Below are positions 1 to 9,470 of a stretch of 64,000 nt of DNA, piece after piece. A program made the translations under genes and the position numbers. Location of the stretch: positions 20,041,951 through 20,105,950 of the forward strand of contig CM043948.1 of assembly GCA_014529385.2 (NCBI GenBank), in the 5' to 3' direction. Numbering within the stretch: position 1 is the stretch's first letter; each line of letters opens with the position of its first letter. The DNA is from Adiantum capillus-veneris. Taxonomy: Eukaryota > Streptophyta > Polypodiopsida > Polypodiales > Pteridaceae. A model generated the notes under the pieces. The model did not search any database. It saw only the letters and a list, made by a program, of their open reading frames with translations, and was not told the origin of the DNA.

Positions 1-364
1 TAATGTATGTATATAGAAGTTCATATGAGAGATACGAAAGTGAGAGGGGAGGGTAATGGTGAACAAGGTGAGAAAAGCCATGGAAAGTGCAGGCTTGAGT
101 GAGGTATAAAGAGGAATGAGTGTGTGTGTGTGAAGAAGTGTGGAAAGGTGAGAGAATACTTGGATGACTCTTGTCATTTGTGGCGCCTATCTCCACTCAA
201 AATTTGAAGAAGTGACCAATAGACAAAATGTAGTCCACAAGTTGAATAATCACCTCAATGTTTTGCATAATTGTTGGAGCTACTATTGGTGAGATATGAA
301 TTTTACGGTGGAACTCAGTCTGCCCACTTTTCTCACAAGTCACCCCTAGCCTTCTCTCACTACT

Positions 365-446
<82 letters not shown>

Positions 447-570
447 ATTCCTCTCCATCCCTCACTCAAACCTGCACCTTTCATGGTTTCTCTCACCCTC
501 CTAACCATTACCCTCTCCTCTCATAGCCATATCTCTTTCTTGAAGCTCTACCTACATACCTTATCTCCAT
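1..570. repeat. large imperfect inverted repeat (foldback), possibly extending off the left edge
   Basis: The left arm (about 1-160) reads like the reverse complement of about 345-566. Shared blocks include GAGGGTAATGGT, a CCATG(G)AAAG-TGCAGG block, GAGTGAGG and GAGGAATGAGTGTGTG, all in inverted order. The arms flank a spacer of about 185 bp. The GT tract is 12-13 bp in the left arm and has grown to about 76 bp in the right arm. No terminal inverted repeat or target duplication can be defined because the left end is cut by the window. It could be a foldback element, a MITE-like hairpin or an inverted segmental duplication. Confidence 0.7.
369..444. repeat. (CA)n microsatellite, about 38 units
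   Basis: This is an uninterrupted CA dinucleotide tract inside the right arm of the inverted repeat. Open frames across it, such as poly-TH or poly-CV, are products of the repeat and are not genes. Confidence 0.97.
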
Positions 571-1125
571 ATCCCTCTCTATTACTCCCATATTACAATT
601 TTATTTCATTTGTTTTAAAAGTGAAAAAAAATCAGCAACCTAACCATGCTCAGAACTCTGCAAAATGGGGGTTTTTAATCAACAAAAACCCCTCATATTT
701 GTGGAGGTGTTCAACTATGGTGGCAGCATGAAGAAAAAAAGATGAAGAAGACCGACGATCACTTTTGACAATCTACACACGGGTGAGTCCAAGATGTCTC
801 AATGGTTCATCCATCTCATTCACCCCTCTTTCCTTAGCCCTTCAAGTGATTCTACCCATTATATTACTAATTTTTTTTAGTGATTACTGACATTAACTGC
901 TAACCCTTTGTTGTAGATTGCACCCACTCTACTCTACCTTGGAGTAGGCAACCTCACATAAGAATCACTCACCTGTCTAGAATATTCTCATTTCACCTCA
1001 ATAATTCTCTCCTCTTGAGCCGACATCCATGTGACCCAAGAGACAAGAGAGCCCCACTCTCAAAAGAATATATAAAAATTTCATAAACATGATTTTCTAT
1101 GTAAATGTTAATTAGGAGATAATCC
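571..1125. other. no recognisable gene
   Basis: AT-rich sequence with no coding frame or repeat that I recognise. It may include the U3 part of the LTR of element E, but I could not align it to the element A LTR. Confidence 0.5.
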
Positions 1126-1145
1126 TAATAAGGGCTCTCCTCACC

Positions 1146-1153
1146 TATAAATA
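1146..1153 (+). promoter_or_regulatory. TATA box in the LTR of E
   Basis: TATAAATA followed by GAGGCC lies about 815 bp before the LTR end, a plausible Pol II core promoter of the element. Confidence 0.45.
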
Positions 1154-1690
1154 GAGGCCTTTTCCATTTGTAAATGGCAGGAGATCAACACTATTGGTCA
1201 CTACTTTGAGCATACCATTATCCATCTTAGTTTTAGGGAGAGAGCGTGAGCTCTCTATATACCACTGCTTGTGGTGTATATGAAGCTTCTTGAGCTAGTT
1301 GTAGCATTACAAGGGAGTGAGTGATTCATAACTTCCAATCAAAGTTGTATCTACTCTTGCACATCAATTTAATCAATAATTTGGGTGCAACCACCGTTCA
1401 AAAATCTCTTGAGTCACTCCAATTCATACTTGCAAACCTCACCTGGTTTGGTTTAAGGTGACGTGTTCTCATTTTGAGATTCTTTTGTAGTTTTTGCTTG
1501 TATGTGACTCAAGGGCTCTTGTGTTTGCTCTGTTGCTTGGGAAAACATTATAAGAGGGTTCCCATAACCCTTAGATAATGTGTAGATCACAACATTAGCA
1601 AACTTAATTGTGTCTCTTGAATCTCCTCCAAGATGTTTATACACTTGCATCAATCATTAATATAGAAGCTAAATTATTGCATAAAAAATT

Positions 1691-1712
1691 GTGTGTGTGT
1701 GTGTGTGTGTGT
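1691..1712. repeat. (GT)n microsatellite
   Basis: A run of about eleven GT units inside the E LTR. Confidence 0.9.
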
Positions 1713-1799
1713 TTGGTGCGTGTATTTATAGCATTGATATTAGTGATAATGTACCATTCTTTCTTGCTTGTATTGCTCAGGCATTCTCCTTTGTTTTGT

Positions 1800-1821
1800 C
1801 CTAGTTCTCTCTATAACTAGG
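1800..1821 (+). promoter_or_regulatory. conserved LTR hairpin (E copy)
   Basis: CCTAGT, 10-nt loop, ACTAGG, followed directly by TGGTGCCCCTT. The same stem, loop length and trailing string occur in both A LTRs. In F the closing pair is changed on both sides (CCTAGC/GCTAGG). This looks like an RNA structure in the R-U5 region; its role is unknown. Confidence 0.6.
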
Positions 1822-1967
1822 TGGTGCCCCTTTACTAGTTGTTGGCTGTGGGTTTGTTGTTGTTTTGCTTGTTTGTGGTAGCCCCAGTCCCAATTGAGCA
1901 GCACGGGAACCTTGAGGGGTGCTTAGAGGCTGCCTCTCTTGTTGCCCACCATGGACCGCCTCAATTT

Positions 1968-1981
1968 TGGTGCCCCCACGG
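1968..1981 (+). promoter_or_regulatory. primer-binding site of E
   Basis: TGGTGCCCCCACGG begins 5 bp after the LTR end, the usual place for tRNA priming. Element A has the same 12-base start at the same place. I cannot assign the tRNA with certainty; it is not the initiator tRNA-Met site used by B and D. Confidence 0.6.
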
Positions 1982-2040
1982 AGGACGGCTTGTGTATGTT
2001 TTTGTGTAGATTCAACCTTTAGAATAGTCAAGTAGTTTGC

Positions 2041-2253
2041 ATGAATCACAAGAATTTGTATGATCCTTTCATTCTCATTGCAAGGCAAAAGGTACACATC
2101 ATTGTTAGTACTAATTTTCAACTTCAACGTGTAATTCGTAGAATTTTAGGTCCTCTTAGGTTAGCTGAGATAAACACTTCAGTAAATCCTTTTATTTTGC
2201 CTCTCATTAGGTACAACCTTAGTTTGGATGTCTATTTTTTTGTTTTGTTTTAA
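2041..2253 (+). CDS. small leader ORF 1 of element E (70 aa, unknown function)
   Basis: I do not recognise this protein. It is 70 aa and begins about 60 bp after the primer site. Element A encodes a 70-aa counterpart at 54592-54804 that is collinear over its whole length with about ten substitutions and no indel, ending in the same LDVYxFVLF tail. The open frame has survived here although the downstream gag of E is full of stops. It is also paralogous to the next ORF: both carry FQxR, an ILG/GAQR segment, a PxILPLI-type segment and a hydrophobic xDVxxFxLF end. It may be a real accessory protein of this family or a structured leader that happens to stay open. Confidence 0.45.
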   Translation: MNHKNLYDPFILIARQKVHIIVSTNFQLQRVIRRILGPLRLAEINTSVNPFILPLIRYNLSLDVYFFVLF

Positions 2254-2274
2254 GCATTAGGTCACGCATAGACC

Positions 2275-2526
2275 ATGGATAATGGCCCAAGAATAGAGGT
2301 TTTTCCCTTTCATTTTACTCCACACATTAGAATAAACGTTGCAATTAGTAGAAAGATCCATTTTCAACAACGTATGGTGTTCATGTTTGGTGCCCAAAGA
2401 GTAGGAAAAATTCTGCATCATCAAACCCTATCATCCTGCCTCTTGTTGACTATCATAGATCATTTGGTGTGCATATTTTTATGTTGTTGTAGAATAGATT
2501 GCAATTTAGAAAACATTATTGTGTGA
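2275..2526 (+). CDS. small leader ORF 2 of element E (83 aa, diverged C-terminus)
   Basis: The product is unrecognised. The first 50 residues match the 72-aa ORF of element A at 54352-54570 almost residue for residue (starts MDNGP, contains HFQQRMVFMFGAQRVG). Past residue 50 a small indel shifts the frame, so the tail differs and the ORF runs on to 83 codons. It is a tandem paralogue of the 70-aa ORF just upstream (21 bp apart). In E it is followed within 50 bp by gag, whereas in A a module of about 1.1 kb intervenes. Confidence 0.4.
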   Translation: MDNGPRIEVFPFHFTPHIRINVAISRKIHFQQRMVFMFGAQRVGKILHHQTLSSCLLLTIIDHLVCIFLCCCRIDCNLENIIV

Positions 2527-2575
2527 ATCTTTTTAAGAACTAAAAAAAACATGTTGTCACATTGAAATTGATTCA

Positions 2576-4611
2576 ATGGAGGCCCAACGCCAAATGTCAA
2601 GATACCCTCTCTTTTTTGGAGAGCCTGACAAGGATGGCGAGCTATTTCTAGCAAATTTCAAAATGGCTTGCCGCATAAAGAGAGTGATAGGAGATGATAA
2701 ATGCTTAGAAATGTTTGAAGTGGTCCTTTGAAAAGATGCTAGCACTTGGTTTGACTCTCTATCTCAGGAAGTTAAGGGAAACCATAAGGAAGTCATTGAT
2801 CATTTCAAGTGATACATCTTTGATCCCCAAAATACTCAAAAGCGATGGCAAAACATCCTTTCTCACAAACAAAAAGACTTAGATGACTACTACATGTACA
2901 AATAAGAGTTTCTATGTCTTTGGGCCGTATGGGTGAGAAATGTTTCTAACCCTGGTGATGGTGTAGAGTTCCTAAAAAGAGATAGGTTCATTGCCGGTCT
3001 CTTTCCCGCACGCAAGATAAAAGTTGAGGCGGGTGTACCTACTACCTTTCATGCAGCTGAAACTAGGGTTGTTGAGAAGCATAGAAAAATTAAGTGCCTA
3101 AGGGGAGAGGTTCCAATAGAGGGTCCTAGACCCAAGGGAAAATTGCAAGCATCAACATCTAGAGATATTCTTGAGGTAACAGCTGAGGTGATTGAAAAGT
3201 TAAATGAATCCTTAAGCAACATGTCAATTCATCTTACACAAGCTATAGGTCCCAAGGGACAAACAAAGAAAGCAGAGAGCAAGAGTCACAACCTAGGTAA
3301 ATTTTGCAATGTTGGAATTGCAGAGAGTCTGGAAATGGGATGTATAATTATCCTTAGTCTCATGGGGAGCCACGAAGATCTAACTTGAATTATCCAGTGA
3401 TGAATGCAGGGGAAGGAACTAGTCAACAACCGATTCTTCTGCAAAGACCAAATGGGGCAAGACCACCTCCACAAGGAGTGGAAGGAGTTCTACCTTTTCT
3501 AGATCCAAATGTGCATGTGGTAGAGGTGACAAATTCAAAAGAGGTTGACGTGAAAGAAAATGGTATTAAGTGTAACCGAGGAGAAAGTAAAGAGAAAGAA
3601 GGAGTCATGTCACAAAGTGACCATGGACGAGAAAAGAAGGCGAAAGAGACCAAGGAAGCCAAGAGGACTTGATGTCGTATCATCCTCCATGACTTCCCTC
3701 TTGGACATGGTATGGATCCATACAACCTGATGGAAGACATGAGAGGTAAGGGCCTTGATATCTCATGGCCTTAGTTTCTTGCATTATGTCCACAAGTTAG
3801 GAGGGATTTAAAAAAGTAACTTGGCACTAGGAGAAACGTAAAAGAGGGTGTGCCTGTTGTAAAAAATGCACAAGCTAAAATGAATGAGGGTATTATACCT
3901 GTGCTAGATTGTTACATCAAAGGAAGGTTAGTTAGGAAAGGTCTAGTGGATGGGGGTGCACAAATTTGCATCATGATAGAGGGACTCATGCAGAGACTAG
4001 GCATGCTTATCCATGAGACACTTGAAATCAAAGTAAAAATGGCAAACAATAGCAAGGCTAGGTGCGTAGGTATTTGTAAAAATGTTTTTATGGAGGCCTT
4101 TGGCATTAAGAAGGCAATGGATTTTTATGTTATGTCGACCAAGGGAAGTGGCTATCCATTTATCCTTGGAAGACCATGGGAAATGAAAATGCGAGCTTTG
4201 TAGGATTGGGAAAGTGGAAAGTTGATTTGTAGGAATGACAATCATAAGAAGGCTGTCTTTGACATGAAGGAGCAACGCTAAGAGAAGCTCCATGAAGAAT
4301 CATCACAAAGTAAGACGAAGGAAGGCTGGACCGATAGCACTTTAGAAGAAGAAATCAGTAGTAGCATTACTGAAGAGGAGTCTTCCATTGAATTCATGGG
4401 GGTAAGGTTTAAGCCAAACAACCAAGAGACCTCTTGTCAAGGTTTGCAGGAGGTAGGTTCCCAAGAGAACCAAAATGTGCAAGATGAAGGGGTGATAGAA
4501 GATATGCTATCAAAAACACTTACAAAGAAAGAAAGAAGGAGGTTAAATGTGTGCTAAGGAAGTTTCCTAGGCTTTTTGCTAAAGACTACACAGATGTGCG
4601 TGGAGTAGATT
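2576..4611 (+). pseudogene. element E gag-protease, Tat-type Ty3/gypsy, broken
   Basis: The start ATG gives MEAQRQMS, matching MESQRQMS of element A. Similarity to A then runs through the gag domain, the proline-rich linker and the aspartic protease (LVDGGAQICIM active-site region near 3945-3980, then an FILGRPW segment near 4158). Gag would package the RNA and the protease would cut the polyprotein. Many stops and frameshifts are present: a TGA in place of an Arg codon near 2730, a TGA near 2810, a TAA near 2904 and a TAG near 4201. The zinc-knuckle region is damaged. Similarity ends abruptly at about 4608, just before where reverse transcriptase would start, so the rest of the element is deleted. 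Confidence 0.85.
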
Positions 4612-4902
4612 GTGGGACGGGTTTCTAACCTCACTCTATCTTATTGTAGACATAGTAAGAACCATGAAAATGATTGTCAATCCATGGGACGAAGCTGACT
4701 TGACTAGTGCATAGAGGCTACAAGACATTGTCAATATCTTAGAAAACAACAGACGACTTGAATCTAACTCAAGCTACACTCAAATGACCGAAATCACCAA
4801 AAGCTAGTCGCTAATCGGTAAACCAATCATAACTATTACAACCTCAAACGACATCCAAACGTTACGAAACTTCTAGGACATGTTTATAAAACCTAAGCAC
4901 AC
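4612..4902. other. no recognisable gene
   Basis: Unrelated sequence between the truncation point of E and the first tandem array. No coding signal seen. Confidence 0.5.
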
Positions 4903-6665
4903 ATGCTTATGGTGGTGGAGCTTGTATCTCTCCATGCTTCAAAGAAGCATGGAGCCGAGTCTGGACATATGGTAAAGCTTGCATTTGTCCTAGATTCAAT
5001 GGATCCTAGCTTGGCCAAGTGGTGGAGCTTGTATCTCTCCATGCTTCAAAGAAGCATAACGAAGATAGGTGGTGGACCTTTTCTTCTATCCATTGCTTTA
5101 ATGGAGCTAGCTTGGATAAGTGGTGGAACTTCAAGCATTACAAGGTGGACCATGCTACTAAAGGTTGGACAACTGGTGGAGCTTTATGCTAAACCATCTA
5201 CTATCTATGTATATAAGCTTAGACAAGTGGTGGACCTTGAAATAAAACCCTCTGTACAGGTTGAGAAAGAAAAACCATTCAAGATTTAGCTTTACAAGAT
5301 ATAAAAGTGGTGAACCATGTGCTTCAATCCTAAGAATGCATAAGTCATGCACCTTTTATCATTTCTCCATGCCCATCTTAGACAAGTGGTATACCTTGTA
5401 TTTCTAAGGCTAAGCATGTTGACATTGTGGACTACTAGAGTAAACTGTCTACTATCTTTGAAGTATAGCTTGGACAAGTGGTGGACCTTCAAGCCAAAAA
5501 CTCAATGTACATTATATCTTAGATTCTCCATGTTTTAATGGAGCCCAATTTGGACATATGGTAAAGCTTAAGTTTGTCCCAATCTCAATTGATTTGATCT
5601 TGGCCAAGTGGTAGAGCTTGCTTCTTTCCATGTTTTAAAGAGGCACATATAGAGTAGGTGATGGAGCTTTTCTTCTATGCTAGGTCCAATAGAGCTAGCT
5701 TGGACAAGTGATGGAGCTTTGCTTCTATTCATGTTCCAATAGAACTAGATTGGACAAGTGGCGAACCTTCAAACAAAACCCCTTATTAACAACATATCAT
5801 GGGTTATCCAAATGGTGAGAAAACACCATTCAAGATATAGCCTTATAGGTTGGGTGTGGACCTTGCAACTAGGATGGACAAGTGGTGGACCTATTATCAT
5901 TTCCCCATGCCTATCTTAGACAAGTGGTATACATTGTTTTCGTAAGGCTACACACGTTGTGGACTAATAGACTAAAATTGTCTACTATTTATTACGTGTA
6001 TAGCTTGGACGAGTGGTGGACCTTCAGACCAAAAACTCAATGTTCTCCATGTTTTAATAGATCCCACTTTGGGTAGATGGTAAAGCTTTCTTTTGTCTTA
6101 GTCTCAATGGATTGAAGCTTGGCCAAGTGGTGAAGCGTGCTTCTCTCCATGTTTAAAAGAAGCATAGATGGAGTACGTGGTGGAGTTTATCTTCTATGCT
6201 AGCTCCAATAGAGCTAGCTTGGACAAGAAATGGAGCTTTTCTTCTATTCATGTTCCAATAGAGCTAGCTTGTACAAGTGTTAAACCTTCAAACAAAACCC
6301 CTCATTGACAACATATCATAGGCTATCCAAATGGTGAAAAAAACCATTCAAGCTAAAGCCTTAGAAAATGGGTGTGGATGTTGCACCTAGGATGGACAAG
6401 TGGTGAACCTATTACTATTTCTCCAAGTTCATCTTAATTAGACAAGTGGTATACCTTGTATTTCTAAGGATAGGCACATTATGGACTACTAGATTAAACC
6501 ATCTACTATCTACTACGAAGTGTAGCTTAGACAAGTGGTGGACCTTTAGACAAAAAACACAATGTACATCATAGCATGGATTCCATATGTTCTAATGGAG
6601 CCAAGTTTGGATGTATGGTAAAGCTTTCATTTTTCCTAGATTCAATGGATCCTAGCTTGATAATG
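4903..6665 (+). repeat. tandem array 1 of a roughly 0.52-0.59 kb repeat (about 3 copies)
   Basis: The phrase CTTGGCCAAGTGGT recurs near 5012, 5598 and 6118. The segment before an ACCATTCAAG block recurs at 5772 and 6292. Each unit carries several copies of the core TTGGACAAGTGGTGGAC, plus blocks containing ATGGAGC, CATGCTTCAAAGAAGCAT and ATCTACTATCTA. The third unit breaks off at about 6660. Copies have diverged by roughly 10-20% by eye. The open frames inside are products of the repeat and encode nothing I recognise. Confidence 0.85.
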
Positions 6666-6859
6666 ATGGAGCAACACAGATTTTGTTTATCATCCTCTTG
6701 ATGTATTTTTCCTTAATTTGTAATCATACAAATGAAAAAGAAGATTATGCTTCTTCCCAAAATTGTTGTGATGTTTTGTCTTGTATAATTCTACAGTAGC
6801 TTAAAGTTTTTTTAATGTTAGAGGAAAAAAGTTAAACATCTCAATATTTTGGCTTTATT

Positions 6860-7960
6860 ATTCTAAAGGAAACCATTTTGCAAGGTCCATTGATTTTCCA
6901 GTAATCCACTTTATCTTATATTATGAAAAGTTTGTTTTTAAAGTTTAGCAGCACTGGTCAAGCTAGGATCTTATGGAGAGAGTGATGTGAATTAAGAGCC
7001 ACCATTTTTATAGGCTAGGCTCTATTAAAGCATAGGGAGAAGCAAGATCCACCGCTTGTCCAAGCTAAGCATGGAAAATTGAGAAAAGGCCCACCACTTG
7101 TCCAAGCAAAGCATGAAAAATTGAGAAAAGGTCCACCACTTGTCTAAGCTATAAGGTTATCCACTTGCATCAAAGTCCAACACCTATGCTATTGATAGAA
7201 TAGAGAGTGTTTTGTTCTCTCACTTACCCTAGTTACGATCTCTTATAGCATGGTGGGTTCAATGATTTAAAGCACATTGATTCTAGTAGCTGTCAACCAT
7301 AATGAACCATTAAACCTCTTCAATATAGTCTTCAAGTTCTAGATGCAACGTGGCCTGAGTATAATATATATTTTTGAATCTATCTACGCTGACTCAAGAT
7401 GTGAGGATGGTTGAGAAAAATTTCTCATTAATAGAGCACTTAAATTCAATATACAATTGCAAGTGCAACTTTGTCAAATTTGTACTAAATGAAGTAGGAG
7501 CAATTGGACTTGTGAGCAGACTTTGGAACATAGCAAGGTCCACCACCTGTCCAAGCAAGGATTCATTGGAATATAGAAAGATTCACCAACTATCGCAACT
7601 ACTTAAAAAAAACCATTCTTTAGGGTCCATTGATTTTCATTAATTCTTTCTATCTTGTATCATGAAGAGTTTGTTTTCAATGTCTAGCACTTGTCAAGTA
7701 CGGATCTTATGGAGAGAGTGATGAGAATTAAGAGCCACCACTTGTGTAGGGTAGGATCCATTAAATCATAGGAAAAATGAAGGTACACCACTTGTCCAAG
7801 CTAAGCATGGAAAATTGAGAAAAGATCCACCACTTTGTGCAAGCTAAGCATGGAATTTTGAGAAAAGGTTCACCACTTGTCGAAGCTATAAGGGTAGCCA
7901 CATGCTTTAAAGCTTAGCACGTACGCTATGTGATAGAATAAAGTGTGTTTTGTGATCTAT
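6860..7960 (-). repeat. direct duplication carrying inverted copies of the array core
   Basis: Two related blocks, about 6866-7230 and 7600-7960, lie roughly 730 bp apart. Both contain GGTCCATTGATTTTC, CTTATGGAGAGAGTGATG, AATTAAGAGCCACCA and AAGCATGGAAAATTGAGAAAA. Both carry CCACCACTTGTCCAAGCTA-like strings, the reverse complement of the core of arrays 1 and 2. The region is therefore an inverted relative of the arrays. Confidence 0.75.
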
Positions 7961-8338
7961 TGTACCATGGGGGGTTTAATTTCAAGGTTTATCACTTATC
8001 TACGCTGTGCTCCATTGACAAATGAAGAGAAGCAAAGTCCACCATTTATCTAATCTATCCATGGAAATTGAGAGGATGTACTCAATTTAGTAGAATATTG
8101 ATTTACAATTTACACACTTTGAGAAATTTTTTGACAAGTAGTACTTACTAGTTGACCTAAATCTAGTTGGCATTTATGATACTGAGACAAAGAGAGAGTG
8201 TAGCATAAAGAAGGTCAGGTTTTATATTTATATTTCTTTACAACGATGAGTATGTTGTAGATAGACTTTGGAATATAATAATACCATAGGGTAGACAATA
8301 GGAACTCACTTTTATTATTTCATCTACAATAAACTTTC
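7961..8338. other. no recognisable gene; possibly intron-like flank of the phosphatase fragment
   Basis: AT-rich sequence. A TTGTTTTCAATTTTAG string that would suit a 3' splice site ends at about 8353, just before the recognisable coding fragment. No other feature seen. Confidence 0.4.
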
Positions 8339-8734
8339 TTGTTTTCAATTTTAGAGTCAATCTTATTACAGGAAATTGGATTGCCTTTCTGTAGGCATGA
8401 TTTGAAGAAAACTTTTGAATTACCTAGCCAACATCATCCAAGACCTTGTCCAATGCATCAGCCACCTCCTTTTCACCTATCACTTACTGTCAACAAGGAC
8501 ATAAAAAGAGTACTTATCTTGGATCTTGAGGGATTGCTTCTCAAGACAATTGAAACAAAACATGGAGATTCTATGCCAGCTTGGGCTCAACACATGCGAC
8601 TTGTGGAGGATAAAGATGAAGTTCTTCATGCAGTTTGACCAGACATAGAGATGTATTTGAATTTTTGTGGTGAATACTTTGAGCTATGGATATGGAGTTG
8701 TTATAACCTAACAAGAGTGCAACACATTACATAA
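8339..8734 (+). pseudogene. fragment resembling a plant FCP1/NIF-type HAD phosphatase
   Basis: The open frame continues past an in-frame TGA at 8636-8638 to a TAA at 8732. It reads as the start of an NLI-interacting-factor (FCP1-like) phosphatase domain. It has a hydrophobic strand VLILDLEGLLL where the family has its catalytic Asp motif, then after about 50 residues a PDIEMYLNFC helix and an ELWIWSC strand. In the family these last correspond to RPGxxEFLxF and a W(S/T) strand. The second Asp of the DxDx motif is Glu here. The TGA falls where an Arg is normal (before PDI), as expected from CGA to TGA. Only the first third of the domain is present, with no exons around it. It is likely a dead gene fragment; family assignment is by motif only. 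Confidence 0.5.
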
Positions 8735-9190
8735 AGATGTTTCCCAGAGCATTATACAAAGTTAAAAGTGTTTATAAGCAATAAGCACTACCAAAACCCA
8801 AACCATTAGGAGAAATATGAACCTTGCATGGGCCTTGTAAGGAATCCTAATTTTTAGGGATAAAGGCTAATGGTGTGTAGGGTTAAGGGGACAAGGGCAT
8901 TGAAGAAGCTAGTTTTGAGTAGGCTTTTCTAGAATTTTTTTAAAACACATGTAGGATGTGGACCTAGGAGGTCACCTTCTCTCTCTAGCTTTTTGAAAGT
9001 GAAGGGAGTAAAGAGGTGTGGCCACATCATCAAAAACGTGGATCACTAAGAGCCAAAATTTGACTTTAAAAAAAAAGTTATTTTTACTTATTTTTGACTT
9101 AAAACTCCCCCCCATATCAAAAAAGTATTTTTTGACCTTTTTTTTAAACTTACAAGCACTAAAAGTCCATTTGTTTAAAAAAAAATCCCC
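8735..9190. other. no recognisable gene
   Basis: Non-coding AT-rich sequence with homopolymer A and T runs near 9065-9185. No element structure seen. Confidence 0.5.
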
Positions 9191-9355
9191 CCTAAAAAAA
9201 ACCTTTCTTCTCTCTTTCTCCTCTCTCCTTTCTCCCTCTCCTCTCCCTCCCTGCCCCCTTCTCTCCTCCTCCTCCCCTCTCTCTCCCTCTCCCCCACTGT
9301 CCCCTTCTCTCCCATGTTCCTCCCTCTCCCTCCCTGCCCCCTTCTCTCCTCCTTC

Positions 9356-9400
<45 letters not shown>

Positions 9401-9470
9401 TCTCCCACTACCCCCTTGTCTACTCTTATTTTCCTCTCTCTCCCTCCCCCCTTTCTCTTTTCATCCTTTG
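9191..9470. repeat. low-complexity pyrimidine tract with (CT)n
   Basis: C/T-only sequence of about 280 bp, with a pure (TC)n core at about 9359-9397 and a repeated CCCTCCCTGCCCCCTTCTCTCC block. Long Ser/Pro/Leu or Arg/Glu open frames here come from the tract. Confidence 0.95.

Larger units (their letters stand above)
1126..1963 (+). mobile_element. element E: 3' part of the 5' LTR of a Tat-like Ty3/gypsy relic
   Basis: From about 1790 to 1963 the sequence matches the end of the element A LTR read on its own strand. Shared landmarks are the hairpin at 1800-1821, the string TGGTGCCCCTT, an ATTGAGCAGCACGGGA block, a CTTGTTGCC block and the terminal ACCGCCTCA. The LTR ends in CA at 1963 and a primer-binding site follows. 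Upstream of 1790 the similarity to A is lost, so the left limit is a guess based on the TATA box at 1146. The distance from TATA to LTR end (about 0.82 kb) is close to that in A (about 0.96 kb). Confidence 0.7.

Noticed and set aside
197-504. Open frames rich in Val/Cys or Thr/His on both strands
   Set aside because: They translate the (CA)n tract and have no protein features.
1801-2127. A 108-aa minus-strand frame
   Set aside because: It lies antisense to the E LTR end, primer site and leader ORF 1, and the matching antisense frame in A is short.
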